From the NCBI GenBank assembly GCA_035639875.1, contig DASQXE010000174.1:1-25347 (forward strand): DNA of 25,347 nucleotides, in the 5' to 3' direction. The notes under the pieces are model-generated. The model was not told where the DNA came from. It worked only from the letters and a program-made list of their open reading frames with translations, and searched no databases. Position numbers and translations under genes: made by a program. Shown piece after piece: positions 1 through 6,336 of this stretch. The number at the start of each line of letters is the position of its first letter. Positions within the stretch are counted from its first letter, which is position 1. The stretch comes from JAIBJP01 sp035639875 (lineage in GTDB: Bacteria; Actinomycetota; Thermoleophilia; Gaiellales; Gaiellaceae).

Positions 1-366
1 AGACATGACTTTCATCGGGACGGCCTGCACCTCCATCTCGTCGGCGCGCTCGAAGGTCTCCTCGGTGATAGCCACACCGGTCGGGGCGAAGATCAGGTCG
101 ACGAGGACGTCGTTGTCGTCCCACGCCTTGTAGAGCCACCCTTCGACCGGGCGCTCTGGCCGGAGGCCCGCCGCGGCGAGCGTAGCGAGAGCTTCGTCTG
201 CATCCTCCCGCCGGACCATCAGATCGAGATCGTGATCGGATGCGGGACCGCCGCGCGCCCACGTCGCGAGTCCTCCGCCGAGCATGAAGGGAACACCGGC
301 TTCCCGGAGCGCTCCGGCGGCCTTTTTCATCGTGGCCACCATCGCATCGAGATCCTCGTTCGGCAT
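1..366 (-). CDS. Nucleotidyltransferase-like protein, 3' end outside window
   Basis: The minus-strand frame opens with ATG at 366-364 and stays open for 122 codons to the window edge, so the C-terminus is missing. Residues about 27-48 carry the polymerase-beta nucleotidyltransferase signature: a glycine-rich FMLGGG stretch followed by an HDLDL acidic pair in ASDHDLDLMV. A later VDLIF (about 89-93) could supply the third acidic residue. This layout is known from minimal nucleotidyltransferases and from the AbiEii-like / aminoglycoside nucleotidyltransferase-like superfamily, which transfer NMP groups to small molecules, proteins or tRNA. The substrate cannot be told from this fragment. The start is 38 bases from the divergent phosphoesterase start, so the two probably share a promoter region. 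No antitoxin-like partner is visible on the side that can be seen. Confidence 0.75.
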   Translation of the reverse strand, partial: MPNEDLDAMVATMKKAAGALREAGVPFMLGGGLATWARGGPASDHDLDLMVRREDADEALATLAAAGLRPERPVEGWLYKAWDDNDVLVDLIFAPTGVAITEETFERADEMEVQAVPMKVMS

Positions 367-404
367 CGGGCTTCCCGGTACCCTGCCACGCCGAAGGGGG
401 AACG

Positions 405-1136
405 ATGGTCAGGATCGCTGCAGCCGGGGACATCCATTGCACACCGGAGCGGCGCGGCGAGATCGAGGATTCGTTTGCCCGCCTCGAGGGCCAAGCGGAT
501 CTCGTCCTCCTCGCCGGCGACCTGACGACGCACGGCGATCCGGAGCAGGCTGAGGTCCTTGCGAGTGCCCGCGGGCGCCTGAGCGCGCCGGTCGTCGCAG
601 TGCTCGGCAACCACGACTGGCATGCAAACCGGCGAGACGACGTCGTCCGGGTCTTGGAGGAAGGCGGGGTTGTCGTCCTCGACCGCGGCTGGACCGTGTG
701 CGCCGTCAACCGGACGCGCGTCGGAGTCGTGGGGACGAAGGGGTTCATCGGCGGGTTTCCGGACTCCGAGCTCCCCGACTTCGGCGAACCGCTCCTACGA
801 CAGGTCTATGCAGAGACCAGCGCGGAGGTGGAGGCGCTCGAGGAGGGGCTGGCAGCGGTTGCGTCCTGCCCTCTCCGGGTCGTTCTCCTCCACTACTCAC
901 CGACCACGACGACGCTCGAGGGCGAGCCCCGCGTGATCTGGCCGTTCCTGGGCAGCGACCGGCTGGCACGGCCGATCGCGGAGCACCATCCCGACCTCGT
1001 CCTCCACGGGCATGGCCACGCCGGTCAGTTCGAAGGATTCATCGGCGCTGTGCCCGTCTTCAACGTCTCCGTCCCGGTCATGGGCAGGGATTTCTGGGTG
1101 TTCGAACTCGACGAAGCGGGCAAAGAGGGGCCATGA
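405..1136 (+). CDS. Calcineurin-like metallophosphoesterase
   Basis: A 243-residue protein with the full metallophosphoesterase motif series: GDIH (D9, H11), GDLTTHGD (D39), GNHDWH (N69, H70, D71), a later LHYSP histidine and HGHGHAG near the C-terminus. These residues normally bind the dinuclear metal centre. The family hydrolyses phosphomono- or diesters (nucleotides, cyclic nucleotides, nucleic acids); the substrate is not predictable here. There is no signal peptide or membrane segment, so it is probably cytoplasmic. The ATG at 405 is preceded by a G-rich Shine-Dalgarno-like stretch (aaggggga). Its TGA overlaps the ATG of the next small gene (ATGA), which indicates translational coupling. 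Confidence 0.88.
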   Translation: MVRIAAAGDIHCTPERRGEIEDSFARLEGQADLVLLAGDLTTHGDPEQAEVLASARGRLSAPVVAVLGNHDWHANRRDDVVRVLEEGGVVVLDRGWTVCAVNRTRVGVVGTKGFIGGFPDSELPDFGEPLLRQVYAETSAEVEALEEGLAAVASCPLRVVLLHYSPTTTTLEGEPRVIWPFLGSDRLARPIAEHHPDLVLHGHGHAGQFEGFIGAVPVFNVSVPVMGRDFWVFELDEAGKEGP

Positions 1137-1210
1137 GCATCCTCTGGATCATCCTGATCGTTGTCTTAGTCCTCGCGCTGCTCGGCTTCTTCTCGCGCGG
1201 TTACTGGTAG
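1133..1210 (+). CDS. 25-residue hydrophobic membrane peptide
   Basis: The ATG at 1133 overlaps the phosphoesterase stop by four bases, and the frame closes with TAG at 1208-1210. The product is a single hydrophobic helix (ILWIILIVVLVLALLGFF) followed by a short SRGYW tail. It resembles the tiny one-helix hydrophobic proteins widespread in bacteria, but I cannot assign a family with certainty. The coupled start and the hairpin just downstream support it being a real gene. Its role is unknown; it could be a membrane peptide partner of the phosphoesterase. Confidence 0.6.
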   Translation: MSILWIILIVVLVLALLGFFSRGYW

Positions 1211-1229
1211 GACCCAGGACACCTCGAAA

Positions 1230-1260
1230 CGGGCCGGTTGGCTCTTGCCTAGCCGGCCCG
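1230..1260 (+). terminator. GC hairpin after the phosphoesterase pair
   Basis: An 8-bp perfect stem CGGGCCGG / CCGGCCCG (1230-1237 with 1253-1260) with a 15-base loop begins 19 bases after the 25-residue gene's stop. No T-tract follows, so it is a terminator-like hairpin of the kind common in high-GC genomes, not a canonical intrinsic terminator. Confidence 0.5.
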
Positions 1261-1279
1261 CATCAGGCACGGTTGACGT

Positions 1280-2053
1280 GTGCGTGCCTGCCCAGCCGTG
1301 CTCGGCGAGGCCGACGCTCGCTCCGAGCTCCCGCGCCTCGGCGGAATGGCCCGTCCTGACGGCGTCGTCATCGTGAGCGAGCGCTACTGGGCGTTCGCCG
1401 GGTACGACGGGAGCGTGCGCGAGGGGCTCATGCCCCGCAGGAAGCTCGACCGGGTGCCGCTGGTGCGCGGCCTCGTGAAGCTGGCCGCCGCGCTGTCGCC
1501 CCTGCTGCGCCGCTCGGGCGTCTCGGGTCGGCGCGAGCGGCGGGTGCTCGGCGTCCTCCTCGTCGCGCCCCTGGGGTTCGTCTTTCTCCCCGGACCCCTG
1601 GCATGGACCGCCTGGGGGCTTGCGACGGCGGCGCTGATCCTTTGGCTCTTCCGCGGCCGGACGCTGCGCCTGCACGGCGCGGAGCACCGCGCGATCGCGG
1701 CTGCCGAGGAACGGCGGCTCGCGGCCACGTGGGCCGGCGCGGCGCGGCCGTCTCGATTTTCCGCGCGCTGCGGGACGAACTTCGCTGCGCTCGTCGTTCC
1801 GACCACGCTCATGGCCGACCGGTTGTGGCCTTTCGCCCCGGCCCTGTACACGCCCGCCCTGGTCACCGTCCTGTCGCTCGCGCTTACGATGGAGCTCTGG
1901 CGCGCCGTGCAGGCCTCGCGCGCGCGACTGGCCCGCGTGTTTCTCCTCCCCGGACTCGTCCTGCAGCGGCTGACGACGCGCGAGCCCTCGCTGGAGGAGA
2001 CTCGTGTGGCCTTGGCCGCCGTCGCGTCGGTGCTACGGCGCGAACTCGCCTAG
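1280..2053 (+). CDS. DUF1385 family membrane protein
   Basis: A 257-residue protein. Features of the DUF1385 family are visible: an N-terminal RLGGMA-like segment (about 19-24), a hydrophobic block around 93-125 predicted to span the membrane, the family hallmark LHGAEHRAI (about 130-138), CGTNF (about 164-168), and a second hydrophobic block around 190-205. The family is widespread and uncharacterised; its conserved HGAEH and CGTNF residues look like an active or metal site near the membrane. The start is uncertain: GTG at 1280 is chosen because the family needs the LGGMA stretch, and the only inner ATG (1346) would cut it off. The stop overlaps the convergent cyclophilin stop (shared CTAG, 2050-2053). 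Confidence 0.8.
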   Translation: MRACPAVLGEADARSELPRLGGMARPDGVVIVSERYWAFAGYDGSVREGLMPRRKLDRVPLVRGLVKLAAALSPLLRRSGVSGRRERRVLGVLLVAPLGFVFLPGPLAWTAWGLATAALILWLFRGRTLRLHGAEHRAIAAAEERRLAATWAGAARPSRFSARCGTNFAALVVPTTLMADRLWPFAPALYTPALVTVLSLALTMELWRAVQASRARLARVFLLPGLVLQRLTTREPSLEETRVALAAVASVLRRELA

Positions 2054-2505
2054 CTGACCTCGACGCGTTCGATCGTGACCGTCTCGCGCGGACGGTCGTT
2101 GGCGTCCGTCGGCGTCGATTCGATCGCGTCGACGACATCCATCCCGTCCGAGACGCGCCCGAACACGGTGTGCTTGCCGTCCAGCCACGGCGCCGCCTCG
2201 GTCGTGACGATGAAGAACTGGCTCCCGTTCGTGTCCGGCCCTCGGTTCGCCATCGCGAGGGCGCCGCGCACGACTCGGTGGTCGTTGGGCTCGTCCTCGA
2301 ACTCGTAGCCGGGGCCGCCGGTGCCGTCGCCGCGCGGGCAGCCGCCCTGGATCATGAAGTCCTGGATCACGCGGTGGAACGTGATGCCGTCATAGAACCC
2401 GTCGCGCGAGAGCTTCACGAAGTTGTCGACCGTCTTGGGGGCATCCTCGTCAAAGAGCTCGAGCGAGACGGCGCCGTGATTCGTATGCAAAGTGGCCTGA
2501 GTCAT
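2050..2505 (-). CDS. Peptidyl-prolyl cis-trans isomerase, cyclophilin type
   Basis: A 151-residue single-domain cyclophilin. It shows the family core in order: an N-terminal strand with LELFDEDAPKTVDNF, then FHRVIQDFMIQGG with the catalytic Arg, then GALAMANRGPDTNGSQFFI and LDGKHTVFG. It should catalyse cis/trans isomerisation of X-Pro bonds during protein folding. No signal peptide is present, so it is likely cytosolic. ATG at 2505-2503 (protein begins MTQATLH) was chosen because the 24 residues in the longer frame are not cyclophilin-like and would run through the divergent AraC start region. It is divergent from the AraC gene with a 31-base gap and convergent with DUF1385. Confidence 0.93.
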   Translation of the reverse strand: MTQATLHTNHGAVSLELFDEDAPKTVDNFVKLSRDGFYDGITFHRVIQDFMIQGGCPRGDGTGGPGYEFEDEPNDHRVVRGALAMANRGPDTNGSQFFIVTTEAAPWLDGKHTVFGRVSDGMDVVDAIESTPTDANDRPRETVTIERVEVS

Positions 2506-2536
2506 AGGCCCCCACCGTAGCGGCATACTGGTTTCG

Positions 2537-3046
2537 ATGGCGTTCGTTCCGCCTGCCCGCCACCTCTCGCGTGCCAAGGATCTCGCGGATGCGCGCTACT
2601 TCGAGCCTCTCAGCGTCGACGATCTGGCGCGCGCGGCGCGGCTCTCTCGGGCTCATTTCAGCCGTGAGTTTCGGCGCGCGTTCGGTGAGTCGCCCCATTC
2701 GTATCTCCTGACACGACGGCTCGAGCGGGCTGCGGCGCTGCTTCGGAACACGGATAGGTCAGTTGCGGCGATCTGCTTCTCGGTCGGGCTGCAGAGCGTC
2801 GGCTCCTTCACCACGAGCTTCACGCGCACCTACGGCATGTCCCCGACCGCATATCGCGCGTCCTTCCCGCCGGCCTCGGATTACGTGCTGATTCCGACGT
2901 GTGTCCTGCGCGCCTACGGTCGGCCACAACGGAGCACGTTTCGAGAAGACAAGCGCGCAGCTCCCAGCGAGGATGGAGGGCGTTCAGTCGACCGAGGAGG
3001 AACCAATGTCGTACAAGATCGCCACCGCACAGGTGTGGGTGCATGA
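2537..3046 (+). CDS. AraC-family transcriptional regulator (HTH domain only)
   Basis: A 169-residue protein that is essentially a stand-alone AraC/XylS DNA-binding domain. The first helix-turn-helix lies around 25-48 (SVDDLARAARLSRAHFSREFRRAFG) and the second around 75-105, ending with the family signature FTRTYGMSPTAYR. There is no N-terminal ligand domain. The last 40 or so residues are low-complexity and arginine-rich, and the frame runs 41 bases into the VOC gene, which suggests this tail is a readthrough extension. The VOC gene directly downstream is the obvious candidate target or partner, a pairing seen in actinobacteria. A CATACT -10-like hexamer lies at 2524-2529, too close to the ATG to judge. 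Confidence 0.87.
   Translation: MAFVPPARHLSRAKDLADARYFEPLSVDDLARAARLSRAHFSREFRRAFGESPHSYLLTRRLERAAALLRNTDRSVAAICFSVGLQSVGSFTTSFTRTYGMSPTAYRASFPPASDYVLIPTCVLRAYGRPQRSTFREDKRAAPSEDGGRSVDRGGTNVVQDRHRTGVGA
2994..3000 (+). promoter_or_regulatory. Strong Shine-Dalgarno of the VOC gene
   Basis: GAGGAGG lies five bases before ATG 3006. It fixes the VOC start at 3006 in place of the upstream in-frame start at 2901, and it lies inside the 3' end of the AraC frame. Confidence 0.8.
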
Positions 3047-3437
3047 CCAGGACGAGGCGCTCGACTTCTACACCAAGAAGCTCGGGATGGAAGTTCGCTC
3101 GGACGTAACCGTCGCGGAGATGGGCAACTTCCGCTGGCTGACCGTCGGGCCGGCCGATCAGCCGGACGTCGCGATCGTCCTGATGGCCATCCCGGGGCCG
3201 CCGGTCATGGACGAGCAGACGGCCGAGCAGGTCAAGGACCTGATGGCGAAAGGCTTCGCCGGGACGGTGTTTTTCACCACCGACGACGTCCAGCGAGATT
3301 ACGAGGAGCTGAAGGCTCGCGGCGTCGAGTTCACCGAGGAGCCGACGGAGATGCCCTACGGGATCGACTCGGCGTTCCGGGATCCCTCGGGCAACAATTT
3401 TCGGCTCACGCAGGTGCGGGAGATGGCGGCCGTCTAA
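3006..3437 (+). CDS. VOC superfamily (glyoxalase/dioxygenase fold) protein
   Basis: A 143-residue protein with the paired beta-alpha-beta-beta-beta modules of the vicinal-oxygen-chelate fold. Module one starts with ATAQVWVHDQDEALDFYTKKLGM, and module two contains FFTTDDVQRDYEELKARGVEF and ends with FRDPSGNNFRL. Candidate metal ligands are a His near the N-terminus (VHDQD) and acidic positions, but the full H/E set is not clear, so it may be a binding or resistance-type VOC protein and not a true lactoylglutathione lyase. Context with an AraC regulator suggests an inducible stress or small-molecule response. The start is fixed by a strong Shine-Dalgarno. The stop lies in a perfect hairpin. Confidence 0.88.
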   Translation: MSYKIATAQVWVHDQDEALDFYTKKLGMEVRSDVTVAEMGNFRWLTVGPADQPDVAIVLMAIPGPPVMDEQTAEQVKDLMAKGFAGTVFFTTDDVQRDYEELKARGVEFTEEPTEMPYGIDSAFRDPSGNNFRLTQVREMAAV

Positions 3438-3448
3438 CGGCCGCCATC
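3422..3448. terminator. 12-bp perfect hairpin spanning the VOC stop
   Basis: GATGGCGGCCGT (3422-3433) pairs perfectly with 3437-3448 around a three-base CTA loop. The VOC TAA (3435-3437) begins in the loop and ends on the first base of the right arm. On the other strand the loop itself is the TAG (3436-3434) that closes the endonuclease frame. It sits 29 bases beyond the 3' end of the minus-strand tRNA-Ala, so it could serve as a bidirectional terminator. There is no T-tract on either side. Confidence 0.55.
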
Positions 3449-4009
3449 CGCCTGTACCCGGAGAGCGGTTTCGCCAATGGAGCCAGCCGGGCTCGAACCG
3501 GCGACCTTCTGGATGCCATCCAGACGCTCTCCCAACTGAGCTATGGCCCCTTGCTGTCGGCCCAGTGTAGCGGCGAACTCGTACCGTTTGGCTTCGCGGA
3601 TGCCCCGCTGCTGATTGTTCCGAGGCCGCGTTAGCCTCAGTTGGACCGCGCCACTTGGCGGGACCGCTTCGATAGGCACGAAGTAACACTGTTCGAGGTC
3701 AGAGCAATAGGCGGCAAGCGCATCCACTTCGTGCGGACCGTAAACACTTCTTACAAGGCCGTCAGCTGATCGACGGCAGGAATAGCAGCGAACGATGACT
3801 ACATCGACTTGACAGGAGGCCCACTTGCACTGGACACGCAGAAGTTCGTGCCTCAAGTCGAAGATCAAGTCGTATCGCTCAGGAGCCAACGGCTTGTAAA
3901 CGCCGATGCCGAGCTTCAGTGCCTCTAGCGCGATGGCCTGCTCGGCAATCGGGCCCTTCTGATCTGTTGTCAGCACAGGCAATAGGATACGACGCCAGTC
4001 GGATGGCAT
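3434..4009 (-). CDS. PD-(D/E)XK endonuclease (group I intron-type), ORF reads through tRNA-Ala
   Basis: Residues about 12-145 match the PD-(D/E)XK endonuclease family related to the group I intron enzyme I-Ssp6803I. The start contains QKGPIAEQAI (helix with conserved Glu), then YKPLAPERYDLIFD (catalytic Asp), RVQCKWA (QxK variant of the E/D-x-K pair) and a later YFVPIEAV strand. Such proteins cleave double-stranded DNA; free-standing homologues are common in actinobacteria. ATG 4009-4007 is chosen; TTG 4057 is possible but would overlap the divergent 55-residue gene. The frame has no stop before the tRNA gene at 3550-3478 and continues through it to TAG 3436-3434. The last roughly 39 residues are therefore tRNA and spacer sequence, containing the familiar AIAQLGERL string produced by translating tRNA. 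Base composition looks less GC-rich than its neighbours, which fits acquired DNA. Confidence 0.72.
   Translation of the reverse strand: MPSDWRRILLPVLTTDQKGPIAEQAIALEALKLGIGVYKPLAPERYDLIFDLRHELLRVQCKWASCQVDVVIVRCYSCRRSADGLVRSVYGPHEVDALAAYCSDLEQCYFVPIEAVPPSGAVQLRLTRPRNNQQRGIREAKRYEFAATLGRQQGAIAQLGERLDGIQKVAGSSPAGSIGETALRVQADGGR
3478..3550 (-). tRNA. tRNA-Ala(GGC)
   Basis: On the minus strand a 73-base cloverleaf folds. The acceptor GGGGCCA pairs with TGGCTCC (one G-T pair) with discriminator A. The D arm is GCTC/GAGC, the anticodon stem TCTGG/CCAGA around loop ATGGCAT gives anticodon GGC (3517-3515), and the T arm is GCCGG/CCGGC with TTCGAGC. No CCA is encoded and there is no intron. It decodes GCC/GCU alanine codons. 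It lies inside the 3' part of the endonuclease frame, on the same strand. Confidence 0.96.
3564..3569 (-). promoter_or_regulatory. Candidate -10 box of tRNA-Ala
   Basis: On the minus strand TACACT lies 13 bases before the tRNA 5' end, a plausible -10 element. A matching -35 (GCCAAA at 3592-3587, 17-base spacer) is weak. If real, the tRNA has its own promoter inside the 3' coding end of the endonuclease gene. Confidence 0.4.
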
Positions 4010-4046
4010 CGTTTCCCGGGCGGCCACCCTGGGCACCACCCAGCCG

Positions 4047-4214
4047 ATGGCCAACAAGACCGACTACAGCCCGGTCATCCAAGAAGCCGGCGAGGCGGAG
4101 AAGCGCCGCGCGCGCCGGAAATGGTGGACGCTCCTCGGCGGCGCCAACTTGTTCTGGATCTACGCCGTGATCCTCGCCGGGGCCGTCGTCGTCCTTTACT
4201 ACGTGCTGCGCTAG
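4047..4214 (+). CDS. 55-residue single-pass membrane protein
   Basis: ATG at 4047 opens a frame of 55 residues ending with TAG at 4212-4214. The N-terminal half is charged and basic (EAEKRRARRKWW), followed by one hydrophobic helix (about 31-53: GANLFWIYAVILAGAVVVLYYVL). The positive-inside rule predicts a cytoplasmic N-terminus. I do not recognise a family and no good Shine-Dalgarno is visible. Support comes from the sharp charged/hydrophobic layout and from the stop overlapping the rsfS stop by four bases (CTAG), an arrangement typical of closely packed real genes. It is divergent from the endonuclease. Confidence 0.5.
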   Translation: MANKTDYSPVIQEAGEAEKRRARRKWWTLLGGANLFWIYAVILAGAVVVLYYVLR

Positions 4215-4642
4215 CCGACGGTGGCGGCGACCTCGACCGACGGCACGTCTCCCCACAGCTCCTCGAGCCGATAGTACGCGCGCGCCTCGGGCGTGAAGAT
4301 GTGCAGGACGACGTCGAGATAGTCGGCCAGGATCCAACTCGCGTCGCGCTCGCCGTGCACGTGACGCGGGACGACGCGGCCCTCGCGCTTCATCCCCTCC
4401 CGCACTTCGCCATAGATCGCCTTCGCCTGCCTCGGGTTGTTGCCGGTGCAGACGACGAAATAGTCGGTGTAGGAGCACACCGGACGCATGTCGAGAATGA
4501 GCACGTCCCTGGCCAGCTTCTCCTGGGCGAGGTCGGCGATTCGGCGTGCTTGCTCGAGAGACGTCAGGTTGGGAAAGGCTCCTCGGTCGCTTGGAATCAG
4601 GGTATCACCGGTACAGGCCGGCGACTTCGATTTCCCTAGCAA
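4211..4642 (-). CDS. rsfS: Ribosomal silencing factor RsfS (Iojap family)
   Basis: The core from about residue 28 on matches RsfS: ARRIADLAQEKLARDVLILDMR, then SYTDYFVVCTGNNPRQAKAI, VVPRHVHGERDASWILADYLDVVLHIFTPEARAYYRLEELWGD. RsfS binds ribosomal protein uL14 and blocks subunit joining when nutrients are short. The start is uncertain. TTG at 4642 is the only standard start giving the whole domain and overlaps nadD by 38 bases; a CTG at 4567 with GAGGAG about 12 bases upstream would start exactly where the family begins. The gene follows nadD, a very conserved pairing, and ends the long minus-strand run. The stop shares CTAG with the convergent 55-residue gene. Confidence 0.93.
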   Translation of the reverse strand: MLGKSKSPACTGDTLIPSDRGAFPNLTSLEQARRIADLAQEKLARDVLILDMRPVCSYTDYFVVCTGNNPRQAKAIYGEVREGMKREGRVVPRHVHGERDASWILADYLDVVLHIFTPEARAYYRLEELWGDVPSVEVAATVG

Positions 4643-5177
4643 CTGCTTTCGGAACCAGGTCGTCGACAGGATCGCCGTTGCGGATACGCGCGCGGATGTC
4701 CCGCGATGAGGCCTCCACGACCGGGATCTCGAAGAATTCGACCCGCTCCGGATGCTTCAAGCCATCCAGAACCGTCTCGAGCCTCTCGCGCGGGTAGCCC
4801 GGCCGCGTCGCGACCGCGAGACGCGTCAGCTCCAGCACACCGTTGGGATCTTTCCAGGAGAGGAAGTCCACGAACTCGTCGGCGCCGACGAAGAAGGCCG
4901 GGTCGCCGAACCGGTTTTCGCGGCGCTCGTGCGCCCGCAGCGCGTCCACCGTGTACGCGTGCCCTTCCGGATGGACTTCGGTGCGCGGCAGGTCGGAGAA
5001 CGCAAGCCGCGCCAGCTCGAAGCGCTTTTCGAACTGGAGCTCGGCGGGCTTGTGGCCCGGGTCGACGATGACGAGGACGAGCAACTGCTGTAGGTCGAAG
5101 TGCTCGATCGCGGCGCGCGCGAGCGCGACGTGGCCGTCGTGCGGCGGATCGAACACGCCGCCGTAGAGGCCTGTCAT
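4605..5177 (-). CDS. nadD: Nicotinate-nucleotide adenylyltransferase NadD
   Basis: A 190-residue nucleotidyltransferase with the N-terminal GGVFDPPHDGH signature (HxGH type) that binds the ATP phosphates. The C-terminal ASSRDIR corresponds to the family ISSTxIR motif. It transfers AMP from ATP to nicotinate mononucleotide to make deamido-NAD, a step of NAD synthesis. Length is normal for the family. Its ATG overlaps the obgE stop (ATGA, 5174-5177), and its 3' end overlaps the long form of rsfS, so obgE-nadD-rsfS looks translationally coupled. The middle of the protein (DPGHKPAELQFEKR) fits the substrate-binding loop. Confidence 0.94.
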   Translation of the reverse strand: MTGLYGGVFDPPHDGHVALARAAIEHFDLQQLLVLVIVDPGHKPAELQFEKRFELARLAFSDLPRTEVHPEGHAYTVDALRAHERRENRFGDPAFFVGADEFVDFLSWKDPNGVLELTRLAVATRPGYPRERLETVLDGLKHPERVEFFEIPVVEASSRDIRARIRNGDPVDDLVPKAVAREIEVAGLYR

Positions 5178-6325
5178 TCGAACTCGACCTCGTCGTCGGG
5201 CTTGACGCCCGCGGCGCGAAGCGCGTCCTCAGACGCCTCGCCGCGGACGCGATAGCCGCTGTCGGTACGGAAGATCCGGAACGGCCGCCGCCGCACGGCT
5301 GTCGGCCTGTAGACGAGAAAGTCGGCCAGCTCCTCGATATTTCCGGAAGGTGCTGGCGCACTTTCCGGAACGAGCTGAAACAAACGACGCTTAAGGTCAT
5401 CGATTCCTTTGCCCGTAATCGCCGAGGTTTCCACGACGGCGAGCACGCGGGAATCGTCCGTCTCGAGCGGCGCTCGACCGAGGTCGACCTTATTCAGGAC
5501 GACGATCTGCGGTCGCTCCGCGAGTCCGGCGCCATATGCCTCGAGCTCGCTGTTGATGGTGGCAAAACGCTCCGCCACGTCTTCCGCCGGCGCCTCGATG
5601 ACGTGAAGGAGGAGCCGCGCGCGCTCGAGGTGCGCGAGGAACTCGTCCCCCAGCCCGATCCCCTGGTGCGCTCCTTCGAGCAGCCCCGGCACGTCGGCCA
5701 CCGTGAGCTGCCGTCCGTCGGGGCTCTCGACGGTCCCGAGCACCGGAGCGACGGTCGTGAACGGATACTCCGCCACCTTCGGCTTTGCGTTGGAGATGCG
5801 GCGCAGGAGCAAGGATTTGCCGGCGTTCGGGAAGCCGACGAGCGCGGCATCCGCGAGGAGCTTGAGCCGGAGCTCGATGACGTCCTCCTCGCCGCCGAGA
5901 CCGACTTCGGCCAAGCGCGGAGCCTGCTCCGTCGGCGTTGTGAAACGCCTGTTGCCGGCCCCGCCGAGGCCGCCGTGCGCAACGGTCGCGCGAGCGCCCG
6001 CGTGTGCCAGATCCGCCACCAGCCGACCTTCGGAGTCGAACGCCTGCGTCCCGACCGGGACGCGCAGCTCCACGGACTCGCCTGAGCGGCCGTGCTTGTT
6101 TGCACCGCGGCCGTGGCCGCCTCGGCCTCCGACGAAGCGCCGCTTGCGCTGGAAGAACGACAGGTCGCGGAGATCGGGATCCGCGAGGAGCACGACCTCG
6201 CCGCCGTCCCCTCCGTCGCCACCATCTGGGCCGCCCTTCGGCACGTACTTCTCGCGCCGGAAGCTGAGCGCGCCGTCACCGCCGCGGCCCCCACGCACCT
6301 CGATGCGGGCCCGGTCGTGGAACAT
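5174..6325 (-). CDS. obgE: GTPase ObgE (CgtA) with a shortened OCT domain
   Basis: A 383-residue protein. Residues 1-157 form the glycine-rich Obg fold. The GTPase domain follows with G1 GFPNAGKS (164-171), G3 DVPG (211-214), G4 NKVD (278-281) and G5 SAITGKG (301-307). Obg is an essential ribosome-associated GTPase active in 50S assembly and stress control. The C-terminal part (about 339-383) keeps the OCT start (FRIFRTDSGYRVRGE) and end (ALRAAGVKPDDEVEF) but lacks roughly 30 residues found between them in typical OCT domains. The ATG at 6325 lies 11 bases after rpmA, and rplU-rpmA-obgE is a classic conserved cluster. Confidence 0.96.
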   Translation of the reverse strand: MFHDRARIEVRGGRGGDGALSFRREKYVPKGGPDGGDGGDGGEVVLLADPDLRDLSFFQRKRRFVGGRGGHGRGANKHGRSGESVELRVPVGTQAFDSEGRLVADLAHAGARATVAHGGLGGAGNRRFTTPTEQAPRLAEVGLGGEEDVIELRLKLLADAALVGFPNAGKSLLLRRISNAKPKVAEYPFTTVAPVLGTVESPDGRQLTVADVPGLLEGAHQGIGLGDEFLAHLERARLLLHVIEAPAEDVAERFATINSELEAYGAGLAERPQIVVLNKVDLGRAPLETDDSRVLAVVETSAITGKGIDDLKRRLFQLVPESAPAPSGNIEELADFLVYRPTAVRRRPFRIFRTDSGYRVRGEASEDALRAAGVKPDDEVEFE

Positions 6326-6336
6326 CGCGTCGGTTC

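Noticed and set aside
1..366. Toxin-antitoxin pair at the left edge
   Set aside because: Only a nucleotidyltransferase fold is visible; no antitoxin is seen and the 3' side is outside the window.
3478..3550. Attachment site of an integrated element at tRNA-Ala
   Set aside because: Elements normally insert at the tRNA 3' end and leave a repeat of it; the foreign-looking gene is on the 5' side and no second tRNA fragment is seen.
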